Position numbers and translations under genes: made by a program
In this document: piece by piece, positions 18,011-27,386 of the stretch
Layout: the number at the start of each line of letters is the position of its first letter
Numbering within the stretch: position 1 is the stretch's first letter
Assembly (NCBI GenBank): GCA_963801065.1
Contig: CAWDDG010000008.1
Span: 62,001-126,000 of the forward strand
DNA from: CAWDDG01 sp963801065
Lineage (GTDB): Bacteria > Actinomycetota > Actinomycetes > Jiangellales > Jiangellaceae
Length of the DNA stretch: 64,000 nucleotides
Direction of reading: 5' to 3'
Notes under the pieces: model-generated
What the model was told of the DNA's origin: nothing
What the model saw: the letters and a program-made list of their open reading frames with translations, nothing else
Databases searched by the model: none

Positions 18011-18895
18011 GTGGCTATCTTCCTGACCGAGAGCTCGAAGATCATCGTCCAGGGCATGACCGGCTCCGAGGGGCGCCGGCACACTCAGCGGATGCTCCGC
18101 TCGGGCACGGCTGTCGTCGGTGGCGTGACCCCGGGGAAGGGCGGGCAGTCTGTCGACTTCGAAGACGCGACCGTAGTTGTGTATGGCAGCGTCAAGGAGG
18201 CCGTGGACGCCACCGGCGCCGACGTGTCGGTCGTCTTCGTGCCGCCGAAGTTCGCCAAGGCGGCCGTTGTCGAATCGGTCGACGCGGGCGTGCCGCTCGT
18301 CGTCGTGATCACCGAGGGCATCCCGGTTCACGACACGGCGTCGTTCTTCCAGTACGCACAGAACTCCGGCACGACCCGGATCATCGGGCCGAACTGCCCG
18401 GGACTGATCAGCCCGGGCAAGTCGAACGCCGGGATCATCCCGGCCGACATCACCAAGCCGGGCCGGATCGGCCTGGTCAGCAAGTCGGGCACGCTGACCT
18501 ACCAGATGATGTACGAGCTTCGCGACATCGGCTTCTCGACCGCCGTCGGTATCGGCGGCGACCCGGTGATCGGGACGACGCACATCGACGCGCTCGCGGC
18601 GTTCGAGGCCGATGCGGAGACCGACGCGATCGTGATGATCGGCGAGATCGGCGGCGATGCCGAGGAGCGCGCGGCCGACTACGTCAGGGGCAATGTCAGC
18701 AAGCCGGTCGTCGGCTACGTCGCGGGCTTCACTGCGCCCGAGGGCAAGACCATGGGCCACGCCGGAGCGATCGTGTCCGGCTCGTCGGGGACGGCCGCCG
18801 CCAAGCAGGAGGCGCTGGAGGCCGCCGGCGTCCGCGTCGGCAAGACACCGTCGGAGACGGCACGTCTCATGCGCGAGGTCATGCAGGTGCGGTAG
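18011..18895 (+). CDS. sucD: Succinyl-CoA ligase (ADP-forming), alpha subunit
   Basis: A 294-residue subunit that binds CoA and carries the phosphohistidine. Visible landmarks are IIVQGMTGSEGRRHTQRML at the start, GGVTPGKGGQ, IIGPNCPGLISPGKSNAGI, the GEIGGDAEERAA loop and the active-site histidine in TMGHAGAIVSG. GTG 18011 is the natural start, since it gives the standard N-terminus (VAIFLTESSKI). Translation is probably coupled to sucC. Confidence 0.96.
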   Translation: MAIFLTESSKIIVQGMTGSEGRRHTQRMLRSGTAVVGGVTPGKGGQSVDFEDATVVVYGSVKEAVDATGADVSVVFVPPKFAKAAVVESVDAGVPLVVVITEGIPVHDTASFFQYAQNSGTTRIIGPNCPGLISPGKSNAGIIPADITKPGRIGLVSKSGTLTYQMMYELRDIGFSTAVGIGGDPVIGTTHIDALAAFEADAETDAIVMIGEIGGDAEERAADYVRGNVSKPVVGYVAGFTAPEGKTMGHAGAIVSGSSGTAAAKQEALEAAGVRVGKTPSETARLMREVMQVR

Positions 18896-19004
18896 CGCAC
18901 CACGCCACATCAGCCGGACGACGTGCCGGACGATGGCGAGTGCCGCGCCGATCGGCTGGGCGTCGACGCCCTCAGCAGGCGGCGGCAGTTGGCCGAGCGT
19001 TTGC

Positions 19005-20234
19005 CTAGGTGACGGCCGCCCGAGCGGCGAACTCGGGCCGGTCCCACTCGCCGGAGTCCAGGACCTCGCTCAGATGCTCCACCGCGTCCCAGATGTCGAG
19101 GTAGCGAAGATAGAGGGGCGCGAACCCGAACCTGGCGAGGTCCGGCTCGCGGAAGTCGCCGACCACCCCTCGTGCGATGAGGGCCTGCACCAGGCCGTAG
19201 GCCCCCTGGTGGCGCAAGCAGACCTGAGACCCCCGTCGGGCATGGTCGCGTGGTACCTCGATGGTCACGCCGCCACCCGTGAGCCGCTCCTCGACGAGCG
19301 CGATGAAATAGTCCGTCAGCCCCAACGACTTGGCGCGGACGTCGTTCATCGAGACGTCGGCGAAGACGTCGAGCGCGGCATCGAGGGCAGCGGTCGACAG
19401 GACTGACGGCGTCCCGGTCTGGACCCGGGCGACGCCGGGCGCCGGCCGGTAGTCGCGCTCGAGAGCGAACGGTGCCGCGTGTCCCATCCAGCCGCTGAGC
19501 GGCTGATCGAGAGTGTCGTGCCAGCGCCGATGGACGTAGGCGAAGGCGGGCGCGCCGGGGCCGCCGTTGAGGTACTTGTAGCCGCACCCGACGCCGAAAT
19601 CGGCGTCCCAGCCGTCAAGGTCGACCTGTACGGCACCGGCCGAATGGCAGAGGTCCCAGAGCATCAAGGCGCCGACGCCGTGCGCAGCTGCTGTAACCGC
19701 CCGCGCGTCGTGCTGTCGCCCGGTCCGGTAATCGACGTGGGTCAGCGCCGCGACTGCCACGTCGTCGTCGAAGGACTGCGTGACGTCGTCCGGGTCGCAC
19801 CAGCGCAGCTCCAGCCCGGTGATCCGGGCAGCGCTGGCGATCATGTAGGAGTCGGTCGGGAAGTTTCCCGGCTCGGTGACGACCACGCGACGGCCGGAGC
19901 GCACCCTGATGGCCGCGACGAGGAGCTTGAACAGCTGGACGCTTGTCGAGTCGCCCGCGACGACGCAGTCCGCGGGCGCGCCCACCAACCTGGCGATCTT
20001 CGCGCCCACCCGTGCCGGTAAGCCGATCCAGTCGTGGCGGTTCCACGATGAGATGAGGTCGCGGCCCCACTCCTCGCCGACGACGGCCATCACGCGCTCG
20101 CGAACTCCGACCGGCAGCGGCCCGAGCGAGTTACCGTCGAGGTAGATCAAATCCTCCGGCAACTCGAACCGGTCCCGCAGGTGACGGAGCGGGTCGGCCA
20201 GGTCGAGCGCTTCGGCATCGGCACGAGTCGTCAT
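19005..20234 (-). CDS. kynU: Kynureninase
   Basis: A 409-residue PLP-dependent aminotransferase-fold enzyme that cleaves kynurenine or 3-hydroxykynurenine to anthranilate (or its 3-hydroxy form) and alanine. Key features are YLDGNSLGPLPVGVRERV near the start, the PLP-phosphate loop GDSTSVQLFK, the WDLCHSAGAVQVDL aspartate region, and the Schiff-base lysine in GCGYKYLNGGPGAPAF. Length and motifs are full. No kynA, kynB or quinolinate genes are nearby, so it stands alone here. It may serve tryptophan catabolism from distant loci. Confidence 0.93.
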   Translation of the reverse strand: MTTRADAEALDLADPLRHLRDRFELPEDLIYLDGNSLGPLPVGVRERVMAVVGEEWGRDLISSWNRHDWIGLPARVGAKIARLVGAPADCVVAGDSTSVQLFKLLVAAIRVRSGRRVVVTEPGNFPTDSYMIASAARITGLELRWCDPDDVTQSFDDDVAVAALTHVDYRTGRQHDARAVTAAAHGVGALMLWDLCHSAGAVQVDLDGWDADFGVGCGYKYLNGGPGAPAFAYVHRRWHDTLDQPLSGWMGHAAPFALERDYRPAPGVARVQTGTPSVLSTAALDAALDVFADVSMNDVRAKSLGLTDYFIALVEERLTGGGVTIEVPRDHARRGSQVCLRHQGAYGLVQALIARGVVGDFREPDLARFGFAPLYLRYLDIWDAVEHLSEVLDSGEWDRPEFAARAAVT

Positions 20235-20261
20235 GGCTGAACGCTACGGTCCGCACCCGCC

Positions 20262-21651
20262 CTAGGGGTTGGTGTAGCGTACGACGGCCCGCTCGAGCAG
20301 GGCTTGCATCTGGTCGGCTGAGACGTCGTGCCCCGGCTGCACGCCGTAGCTCACGAAGGTCACCGCCGGACCGCTGACGGCGAGGCCCAGCACCCAGGTC
20401 GATCCGGTGCTCGTGGAGGTGACCCGCCAGGTGGTGAACCCAAGAACATCCTGCGGCCCGGGCGCGTCCGCCCCCGTGTTCTGCACGGCGATGTCGGGCT
20501 CGGCGTTGCAGCCGTCGCCTTCAGCGGCTAGCGCCTCGTAGTAGGCCAAACCGTCGTCGCCGGTGGGGAACACGGCGACGACCTGCTCGACCGTGAGGCC
20601 CGCCGGGTCCGTCGGGTCCACATACGCGCGGCCGAGCACCGACCTGGCACCGCTGGCCAAGGCATTCTGCTCGAAGCAGACGAAGCCCAGCGAGCCGTCC
20701 TCCCTAGCGAACGCCTCAGTGGCCTGGGTGATCTCGGCGAGACCGGATCATCTCCACGACGTCATCGGCGGTGAGCCAGCCCGCCAGGTCTTGAGCACCC
20801 TCGGGGTACAGCAGTTCCCGTTCGACCTCGGTCACGCATGCGCCGGCGGCCGCCTCGCAGAGCCGAGTGGTCGCGGCGACAGCCCGATCCCATTCCGGCG
20901 GGTAGTTGTCGTCCATGGCGAAGCCTCCCGACGAGACGCTCGTCACCGCGAGGCCCGTGCGTACGAGATCGACTCGCACCAGCGTCGCTTCGTCTCCGTT
21001 CCTCGGGGGGGCGAAGTAGCTTGCCTGCCACGCGTCGTCACCGAGCCCGTCGAACGCGGAGATCCAGCCGAAGCCGTAGCTGTCGCCGAGGGCATCGACG
21101 CAGGCCGTGACGCCGGAACGGATCTCCTCGAAGCGCGCAACTGCATCGTCCGGAGTCGAGGCCTCGATGATCTGGTCGAGTCGCGAGCCCGCGGTGCCGA
21201 ACGAACGCCGCAGCACCTGACGGTCGTCAGCGGCGGCGGGCGCGGCAGGAGCGCATGTCCACGGTGCCGCCGGCTCCCCGACTTGCTGCCAGCGGGTGGA
21301 ATCGTTGTCGATGTCTTCGACCGTGAGTAGCACGGACTCGGGCAAGGCCACCATCTCAGCCGTCGGGTTCGGGCTCGGCGACGTGGGCGGAGACGTCGAC
21401 GGGCTCGCCGTCACCGTTCCGGTGGGCGTGTCCGCCGGGTCCGGAGCGCTGGACAGCGTGGGCTGGGCGAAGGCGAAGATGCCGCTCGCGACGATCGCGA
21501 CCGCGCCGAGAACAGCTCCAGTGGCCTGGTTGCGGGTGCGCTGGCGGGCGCGGCGGCGGGCGGCGGCAGGGCCGGGCAGGCCGACGTGGCGGGCGTCGGA
21601 GCTGAGGCCCTCGAGCCCGCGCTGGAGATCGGAATCGAAGTCAGCCGACAT
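20262..21651 (-). pseudogene. Single-pass membrane protein with sensor-like extracytoplasmic domains, frameshifted; sigma-factor partner
   Basis: Two frames together encode ~462 residues. A ~50-residue basic cytoplasmic N-terminus (MSADFDSDLQRGLEGLSSDA) is followed by one membrane helix (ATGAVLGAVAIVASGIFAFA) and a Ser/Thr/Pro linker. Two PknH-sensor-like extracytoplasmic domains with paired cysteines follow. The frame breaks near 20745: GAGATGATCCGGTCTCGCC would read on as EMIGLAEITQ if one base were removed. The start overlaps the sigma-factor gene by 11 bases, so it is probably the sigma factor's membrane-bound regulator. Whether it is truly inactivated depends on the indel being real. Confidence 0.75.
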
Positions 21652-22141
21652 GGCGGGCCTCCCTGGGCTCGTCGTGGAGCAACTCGGCCAAGGCAGCCCG
21701 GCCGCGGGACAGCCGAGCCTTGACCGTTCCCGTCGGTACCCCTGTCTCGTGGGCGACCTCGTCGACCGACATGCCGACCAGATGGTGCAGGACGATCGCG
21801 CGCCGCTGCGTCTCGGAAATCTCCCGCAGTGCCTGGACGAGTGCGACATGGTCCGGCGACGGCGGATGACCGTGGTCTGGAGGGCCGTGCCTGACCAGCG
21901 CCTGGATACCGTTACGCGTCTTCCGCCAGCGACTGGCGGCGATCCGCCAGGCCACCGTCCGAACCCAAGCGGCCGGGTCGTCGGCCTGGTGGACGTGTTT
22001 CCACCGCTGCCACGCGCGGGCGTACGCCTCCTGGACGCACTCCTGAGCGTCGGCGATGTTGCCCGTCATGGCGTACATCTGGTGCAGCAGCCGACGGCTG
22101 GTCGCGTGGTAGAACGCGTCGAAGTCGTCGCTGTCGCCCAT
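21641..22141 (-). CDS. RNA polymerase ECF-type sigma factor (SigE-like)
   Basis: A 166-residue sigma factor with region 2 (FYHATSRRLLHQMYAMTGN then ADAQECVQEAYARAWQRW) and region 4 (SETQRRAIVLHHLVGMSVDE then VPTGTVKARLSRGRAAL). It fits the group of actinobacterial SigE-like ECF factors that direct RNA polymerase to stress or envelope promoters. ATG 22141 has GAGGG at good spacing. The downstream overlapping gene encodes a membrane protein that is probably its regulator. The gene is divergent from the DUF6350 gene, with a 69-base hairpin in between. Confidence 0.92.
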   Translation of the reverse strand: MGDSDDFDAFYHATSRRLLHQMYAMTGNIADAQECVQEAYARAWQRWKHVHQADDPAAWVRTVAWRIAASRWRKTRNGIQALVRHGPPDHGHPPSPDHVALVQALREISETQRRAIVLHHLVGMSVDEVAHETGVPTGTVKARLSRGRAALAELLHDEPREARHVG

Positions 22142-22254
22142 GTCGCCCTCGCTGGAGTGGTCGTGGCGCCCCCCGGGTGGCGCGGGGTTCACCTGTCATG
22201 ACGCCCAGGTCAGCCAGACGGTTGCACCCGCTCGCGGGGCGAGACCGTACGCCT

Positions 22255-22323
22255 CCCGTCTTGTGGCGGGAAATGCACGCTTCGAGACCCCTGATGGCGT
22301 GCATTTCCCGCCACAAGACGGGG
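22255..22323. repeat. Long perfect inverted repeat in a divergent promoter region
   Basis: A 26-bp arm at 22255-22280 (starting CCCGTCTTGTGGCGGG) is perfectly inverted at 22298-22323 (ending ACAAGACGGG), with a spacer of about 16 bases between. It lies between the divergently transcribed sigma-factor gene (start 22141) and DUF6350 gene (start 22377). It differs in sequence from the REP-like family at 0.23 kb. It may be a separate repetitive element or a bidirectional structure in both leaders. Confidence 0.9.
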
Positions 22324-22376
22324 CGTTGGCGTGTCGGCACGACGAGACTGGCCTGGTCCCCCGTGATGATGGAACC

Positions 22377-23600
22377 GTGACCGACCTGCTGTCCCGGCCG
22401 CTCCTCCGCCGCGACGAGCCGACGTGGGGTTCGCGGGTCGCGTGGCTCGCCGGCGTACTGGCTGCGGCCTGGGCTCTGGTCGCCGGTCTCGCCTTAGCGG
22501 TTCTGCCAGGGATGCTCGTGTGGATCGACGAGGGTGCGGAGGCGCCGGTCGGCGAGCCGTTGCGGCTCGGTGCCCAGATCTGGCTGGTCGCCCACCGGGC
22601 CGGCCTGCAGGTGGGCGACGCAGAACTGAAGATCGCGCCGTGGGGGCTGTCGGTCCTGTTCCTTCTCCTGCTCTACCGGGCCGCGCGTTGGGCGGCGCAC
22701 TCCTCAGGAGTGTCGACCGGGCGTGCGGCGCTCTCCGTGGTCCTGCCGGCGTCTGCCGCATACGCCCTGGGAGCCGGCGTCGTCGCCGGGCTGTCGGCGA
22801 CCGCGGACGTCTCGGTCGTGCCGTTGCACGCGGTCGCGTGGGCGGGGCTGGTGGCATCAACGGCTACGGCCGCCGGCGTGGTGCACGAGGCGGGCCTGGC
22901 TGGCCGGATCCTGGACCGGGCGCCGTTATCAGTTCGGCCTGCTCTGTACGGATCGGCAGTTGCCGTGGCCGGGCTTTTCATTGTCGGAGCGATGCTTGTC
23001 GGTGCGAGTGCGATCGCGAACTCCGGGCGGATCGCGGCGCTCGCCGAGGCACTCGACCCTGGCCTGCTCGGCGGAAGCCTGCTGGCGCTGGCCGGTGCCG
23101 CATTCGCGCCCAACGCGGCGCTCTGGGCCGCGACGTTCGCTCTCGGCCCGGGCTTCGCTGTCGGAACCGGCACGTCGGTCGGCCCGGGCGGAGTCGAGCT
23201 CGGCATCGTCCCGGCGCTGCCGGCGCTCGGTGCTCTGCCTGCTGACGTCGACGGACCCGCCGCTTGGCTCGTTCTCCTCGGACCGGTCGCCGTCGGAGTG
23301 CTCGCCGGGATCGTCGTCCACCGTCGATCGTCGGGGGATTCGAAACGGGTCGCCGGAGATGCCCTCGCCACCGCCGCGGGCGCCGCCGTCGCGATGGCCG
23401 TCCTGGCGCTGCTCTCAGGCGGATCGGCGGGAGCGGCGCGGCTGGCGGTCGTCGGGCCGGTGCCGTGGCAGGCCGCGTTGGCGACGTTCGTCGAGATCGG
23501 AGTACCGGCGACGGTCGTCGCGGCATTGCTCCACCGCAGGTCGCGGCCGGCAGAGGCCGACGTCAGTCCCCGGTCAGCCGACCCTGCAGCGCATCCATGA
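22377..23600 (+). CDS. DUF6350 family integral membrane protein
   Basis: A 407-residue protein with about ten predicted membrane helices (for example VAWLAGVLAAAWALVAGLAL, SVVLPASAAYALGAGVVAGL and ALYGSAVAVAGLFIVGAMLV). It matches the DUF6350 family, which in many actinomycetes lies just upstream of purN. Function is unknown. GTG 22377 gives the usual N-terminus (VTDLLSRPLLRRDEP). Its 3' end overlaps the convergent membrane-protein gene by 38 bases. Confidence 0.82.
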   Translation: MTDLLSRPLLRRDEPTWGSRVAWLAGVLAAAWALVAGLALAVLPGMLVWIDEGAEAPVGEPLRLGAQIWLVAHRAGLQVGDAELKIAPWGLSVLFLLLLYRAARWAAHSSGVSTGRAALSVVLPASAAYALGAGVVAGLSATADVSVVPLHAVAWAGLVASTATAAGVVHEAGLAGRILDRAPLSVRPALYGSAVAVAGLFIVGAMLVGASAIANSGRIAALAEALDPGLLGGSLLALAGAAFAPNAALWAATFALGPGFAVGTGTSVGPGGVELGIVPALPALGALPADVDGPAAWLVLLGPVAVGVLAGIVVHRRSSGDSKRVAGDALATAAGAAVAMAVLALLSGGSAGAARLAVVGPVPWQAALATFVEIGVPATVVAALLHRRSRPAEADVSPRSADPAAHP

Positions 23601-24072
23601 ACTCGTTCTGACAGGTCCGCTCGGCCACTCGTGTGTTCGCGCCGGCCAGGCACTCGCGGAGCTGGCCGGTCTCCTCGTCCAGGAGCACGGACACCAGCGA
23701 CAGCAGGCCACCGACCACCAGCGCGAAGACGCCACCGGCGACCGACACGGCCCTGACCGAGAGGCCGATGCGCGCGAAACGATCCCGTGAACGCCGCCGG
23801 GCTGCGAGCACGAGCGTGACGACACCGAGTACCACGCCGGCAGGTGGCACAACGATGGCCATGACCGCGGCGATCGCGGCCAGCAGGCCCAACGTGCGGG
23901 CCTGCCGGGCGGCATCGGGATCCGGCGGATGTACGTCTCTGGCGGCTCCGGCCGAGGGATCGAGCTTTGCCTGGGTGCGCCCTCCGGGACCGTGGTCGCC
24001 CGTGTCCGCACCCTCGTCCGGGCGCCGGACGGCGTACGGATCGGGCCGATCGCTCGGCGTCGGGTCGGGCAC
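23563..24072 (-). CDS. DUF4190-like small membrane protein
   Basis: A 169-residue protein with a disordered acidic/proline-rich cytoplasmic N-terminus (about residues 1-58) and two membrane segments (TLGLLAAIAAVMAIVVPPAG and VSVAGGVFALVVGGLLSLV). A C-terminal extracytoplasmic tail has two cysteines (LRECLAGANTR and ERTCQNEFMDAL) that could form a disulfide. This is a common actinobacterial layout of unknown role. The gene is convergent with the DUF6350 gene. Confidence 0.7.
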   Translation of the reverse strand: MPDPTPSDRPDPYAVRRPDEGADTGDHGPGGRTQAKLDPSAGAARDVHPPDPDAARQARTLGLLAAIAAVMAIVVPPAGVVLGVVTLVLAARRRSRDRFARIGLSVRAVSVAGGVFALVVGGLLSLVSVLLDEETGQLRECLAGANTRVAERTCQNEFMDALQGRLTGD

Positions 24073-24148
24073 GATGCTCCCTCGCGGTCAAGGTGGTGAA
24101 AGTCTCTCAGACCCGGCCGACAGTTCGGCCCGGTTCGGAGCCGACCGC

Positions 24149-24925
24149 TCAGCGTGGCAGGATGCCCGCGGACGCGGGCGTGCCCTCGTCGTGCGCGGTC
24201 GGAAGTCCGGTCCTGCCGAGTCCGAGCACGAAGTAGAGCTGCAGCGCCAGCAGGCACAGGAAGACCTCCGTGGTGCGTCCTGCGTACTCCAGCACCTCGC
24301 CGGGCAATCCGTCGATGCCGGCACCGTTGTCCAGCGTCACGAACGTCAGGGGAGCGGCGATCAGCAGGGTGTACCAGACGACGCGGTGCCACGGCACGAC
24401 CCGGGCTCGTGGATCGAGGATGCCGCGCTCGACCAGGTCGAACGCGATCGGCGCGAGAAGCAGCGCGGCGAGTGCTTCTGCGGTCAATGTGACGAGCTCC
24501 GTGGAGAAACCGAAGACGATCACGGCCAGCGTGCCGAGCACGATGCCGACGGGCAGCCAGCGCGGCAGGGGCCGCCGCAGCTCGACGTACGGGATGAGGG
24601 CGCCGGCGGCCATCAACGTCTCGCTGTGAGTCTTGACCTGGCTGACGACGTCGCTCTGGAAAAGGGCAACACCGAGGGCGAGGCACACCGTCGCGGCCGC
24701 GACGGTGATCGGCCACTTCCGCGGCGATCCCTCGAGCCTGGGCCGGACGAACTGGATCCACGGCGCCAAGATCAGCACCAGGCCTACACCCTCGCTGTTG
24801 TGCGAAATCCGGCTGGCGACAGCATCGGGGAGGACGTACGGCAGGACCTTGAACAAGATCGCGACGAGCAGGACGACGAGCGTCGCGTAGAAGCCGATGG
24901 TCACGGCACGACGTCCCCCCCGCAT
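24149..24925 (-). CDS. Integral membrane protein of unknown function
   Basis: A 258-residue protein with about seven predicted hydrophobic helices (ATLVVLLVAILFKVLPYVL, WPITVAAATVCLALGVALF, WLPVGIVLGTLAVIVFGFS and others). No catalytic motif is recognised. ATG 24925 (MRGGRRAVTIGF) is preferred to the start five codons earlier because it places basic residues directly before the first helix. It lies between two other membrane proteins and divergent from purN. Confidence 0.7.
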   Translation of the reverse strand: MRGGRRAVTIGFYATLVVLLVAILFKVLPYVLPDAVASRISHNSEGVGLVLILAPWIQFVRPRLEGSPRKWPITVAAATVCLALGVALFQSDVVSQVKTHSETLMAAGALIPYVELRRPLPRWLPVGIVLGTLAVIVFGFSTELVTLTAEALAALLLAPIAFDLVERGILDPRARVVPWHRVVWYTLLIAAPLTFVTLDNGAGIDGLPGEVLEYAGRTTEVFLCLLALQLYFVLGLGRTGLPTAHDEGTPASAGILPR

Positions 24926-25036
24926 GGCCGGACCGTACACGCTCAGGTCGGCTGGTACCGCACGGTGCGGCGCCTGGCGGCAGGTATCGTCGCCGACGCG
25001 CGACCGATGGCTCGACGACTTCCGTCAGGAGATTCC

Positions 25037-25666
25037 GTGCCGCACCGCCCGCCCCCAGCACGGCCCGCGCGGCTCGCGGTCCTGGTATCGGGCACGGGGA
25101 GCAACCTCGAGGCAATGCTCGGCGCGTGCGCGAACCCGTCCTACGGAGCGGCCGTCGTGGTCGTCGGTGCCGACCGGACGGGCATCCGCAGTCTCGACGT
25201 CGCGGCCCACGCGGGAGTCCCGACGTTCGTCGAGCGCGTCGGCGACCATCACGCCCGGGAGGACTGGGACCGCGCACTCACCGAGCGCGTCGCCTACCAC
25301 GAACCGGATCTGGTGATATCCGCCGGGTTCCTGAAGCTCGTGGGCAAGGCATTCCTGGGGCGCTTCGGCGACCGTTACGTCAACACGCACAATGCCCTCC
25401 TGCCGTCGTTTCCCGGCATCCACGGGCCGAGGGACGCGCTCGAATACGGCGTGAAGGTCGCAGGGGCCACCTTGTTCTTCGTCGACAAGGGTGTCGACAC
25501 CGGGCCGATCATCGCGCAGGTCGCGGTGCCGGTCGAGGATGACGACACCGAGGAGAGCCTGACCGAGCGCATCAAGGCGGCCGAACGACGCCAGCTCGTC
25601 GACCACGTCGGGCGACTGGTCCGCGAGGGCTGGACGGTCACTGGAAGGAAGGTCACCATCCCGTGA
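25037..25666 (+). CDS. purN: Phosphoribosylglycinamide formyltransferase
   Basis: A 209-residue GART enzyme that transfers a formyl group from 10-formyl-THF to GAR in purine synthesis. Motifs seen: RLAVLVSGTGSNLEAML at the N-terminus, NTHNALLPSFPGIHG with the catalytic Asn/His, and GATLFFVDKGVDTGPII with the catalytic Asp. GTG 25037 has AGGAG 5 bases upstream. The stop overlaps purH by 4 bases (GTGA), so the two are coupled. folD, which supplies 10-formyl-THF, is 2 kb downstream. Confidence 0.95.
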   Translation: MPHRPPPARPARLAVLVSGTGSNLEAMLGACANPSYGAAVVVVGADRTGIRSLDVAAHAGVPTFVERVGDHHAREDWDRALTERVAYHEPDLVISAGFLKLVGKAFLGRFGDRYVNTHNALLPSFPGIHGPRDALEYGVKVAGATLFFVDKGVDTGPIIAQVAVPVEDDDTEESLTERIKAAERRQLVDHVGRLVREGWTVTGRKVTIP

Positions 25667-27225
25667 GCGAGGCACGAACGCCGATCCGGCGAGCGCTGCT
25701 CAGCGTCTACGACAAGTCGGGGCTGACCGAGCTGGCCGCCGGACTGCACGAGGCCGGTGTCGCGATCGTCTCGACCGGGTCGACGGCGGCCCGGATCGCC
25801 GAAGCGGGTGTGCCCGTCATTCCCGTCGAGCAGCTGACCGGCTTCCCGGAGAGCCTTGACGGCAGGGTCAAGACGCTGCACCCGAGAGTGCACGCAGGCA
25901 TCCTGGCCGACCGGCGGCTCCCGGCGCATGTCGCCCAGCTGGCCGAGCTCGGGGTCGAGCCATTCGATCTCGTCGTCGTGAACCTCTACCCGTTCACGGA
26001 GACGGTCGCGTCCGGAGCCGCTCCCGACGAGTCCGTCGAGCAGATCGACATCGGTGGGCCGGCGATGGTGCGTGGCGCGGCCAAGAACCACCCGAGCGTC
26101 GCGGTCGTCGTCGACCCGGCCCGTTATGCCGACGTGCTCGACGCGGTGCGCGCCGGTGGCTTCACGCTGGACCAGCGGCGGCGACTGGCTGCCGATGCTT
26201 TCGTTCACACGGCGACGTACGACGTGCACGTGGCGTCCTGGATGGGCAACGTCCTCGCCCCGACCGACGACGGGACCGGGTTTCCGGCCTGGATCGGCGG
26301 CACCTGGAATCGCGCCGCCGTGCTGCGGTACGGCGAGAACCCGCACCAGCCCGGCGCTCTGTACGTGTCCGGCTTCGGTGCATCCGGCCTGGCCACGGCG
26401 GAGCAGCTGCACGGCAAGGCGATGTCGTACAACAACTACGTCGACGCCGATGCCGCGCACCGGGCGGCGTACGACTTCGACCAGCCCGCGGTCGCGATCG
26501 TCAAACACGCCAACCCATGCGGGATCGCGGTCGGTTCCGGCGTCGCCGAGGCACACCGGAAGGCGCTCGCGACTGACCCGGTGTCGGCGTTCGGTGGCGT
26601 GATCGCCGCGAACCGTCCGGTGACATCGGCCATGGCCGAACAGGTGGCCGAGATCTTCACCGAGGTCGTGGTGGCCCCGGACTACGAGCCGGCCGCATTG
26701 GAGATCCTGGCCCGAAAGAAGAATGTGCGGCTGCTTCGCGTCGCCGACCGCCGCCCGGCCGAGGTCGAGATCCGGCCGGTCTCCGGTGGGCTGCTGATGC
26801 AGGGTGTCGACGCGATCGACGCCGACGGGGACGACCCAGCGTCGTGGACGCTCGCCGCCGGAGACGCGGCCGACGAGGCGGCGCTCGCCGACCTGACGTT
26901 CGCGTGGCGGGCATGCCGATCGGTGAAGTCGAATGCGATCCTGCTGGCTCACGACGGTGCCGCTGTCGGGGTTGGCATGGGCCAGGTCAACCGGGTCGAT
27001 GCGGCGCGGCTCGCGGTATCGCGGGCTGGTGAGCGGGCGCGCGGGTCGGTGGCAGCGTCCGACGCATTCTTCCCGTTCGCCGACGGACTTCGGGTGCTGC
27101 TGGACGCAGGGGTCCGTGCCGTGGTCCAGCCCGGCGGGTCGCTGCGCGACGAGGAGGTCCGCGCAGCGGCGCACGAGGCAGGCGTGACGATGTACCTGAC
27201 CGGGACGCGCCACTTCTTCCACTGA
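25663..27225 (+). CDS. purH: Bifunctional AICAR transformylase / IMP cyclohydrolase
   Basis: A 520-residue enzyme for the last two steps to IMP. The N-terminal MGS-like cyclohydrolase domain has ALLSVYDKSGLTELAAGLHE, STGSTA and GRVKTLHPRVHAGIL. The C-terminal transformylase domain has RYGENPHQPGALYV, KHANPCGIAVG, and the closing AFFPFADGLRVLLDAGVRAV and QPGGSLRDEEV. Length and motifs are complete. Five bases after its stop the second palindromic repeat begins. Confidence 0.96.
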   Translation: MSEARTPIRRALLSVYDKSGLTELAAGLHEAGVAIVSTGSTAARIAEAGVPVIPVEQLTGFPESLDGRVKTLHPRVHAGILADRRLPAHVAQLAELGVEPFDLVVVNLYPFTETVASGAAPDESVEQIDIGGPAMVRGAAKNHPSVAVVVDPARYADVLDAVRAGGFTLDQRRRLAADAFVHTATYDVHVASWMGNVLAPTDDGTGFPAWIGGTWNRAAVLRYGENPHQPGALYVSGFGASGLATAEQLHGKAMSYNNYVDADAAHRAAYDFDQPAVAIVKHANPCGIAVGSGVAEAHRKALATDPVSAFGGVIAANRPVTSAMAEQVAEIFTEVVVAPDYEPAALEILARKKNVRLLRVADRRPAEVEIRPVSGGLLMQGVDAIDADGDDPASWTLAAGDAADEAALADLTFAWRACRSVKSNAILLAHDGAAVGVGMGQVNRVDAARLAVSRAGERARGSVAASDAFFPFADGLRVLLDAGVRAVVQPGGSLRDEEVRAAAHEAGVTMYLTGTRHFFH

Positions 27226-27233
27226 GCTCCCCA

Positions 27234-27294
27234 AATGATCACGTTAAGTGGGCTACTGGGGCCGTTACCAGGTCTCGGCGCCTGGTAACGGCCC
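27234..27294. repeat. REP-like palindrome, copy B (right outer arm lost)
   Basis: The left outer arm (AATGATCACGTTAAG at 27234) and the inner hairpin (GGGGCCGTTACCAGG ... CCTGGTAACGGCCC) are kept. The right outer arm is replaced by unrelated sequence. The left flank CCCCAAATGATCACG is the same as at the rsmA copy. The inner-stem changes are mostly compensated on both arms (GGGTCC/GGACCC becomes GGGCC/GGCCC), which suggests pairing is maintained. It lies directly after purH and may act as its terminator. Confidence 0.88.
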
Positions 27295-27386
27295 AACAAA
27301 CCCGGTAAGGGGTCAGGCGCGGGCCGTGGCAGGCTGGTGGGTGTCCGCACCGCGGACGCTCGCGCAACGACGAGGAGTTGGTGACG

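Noticed and set aside
23633..25036. Upstream in-frame extension of purN to 677 codons
   Set aside because: The extension is antisense to two membrane-protein genes; GTG 25037 with AGGAG is the natural start.
25375..27234. 619-codon minus-strand ORF opposite purN/purH
   Set aside because: Its composition (Arg/Asp/His-rich) mirrors the real genes on the plus strand and no domain is recognisable.
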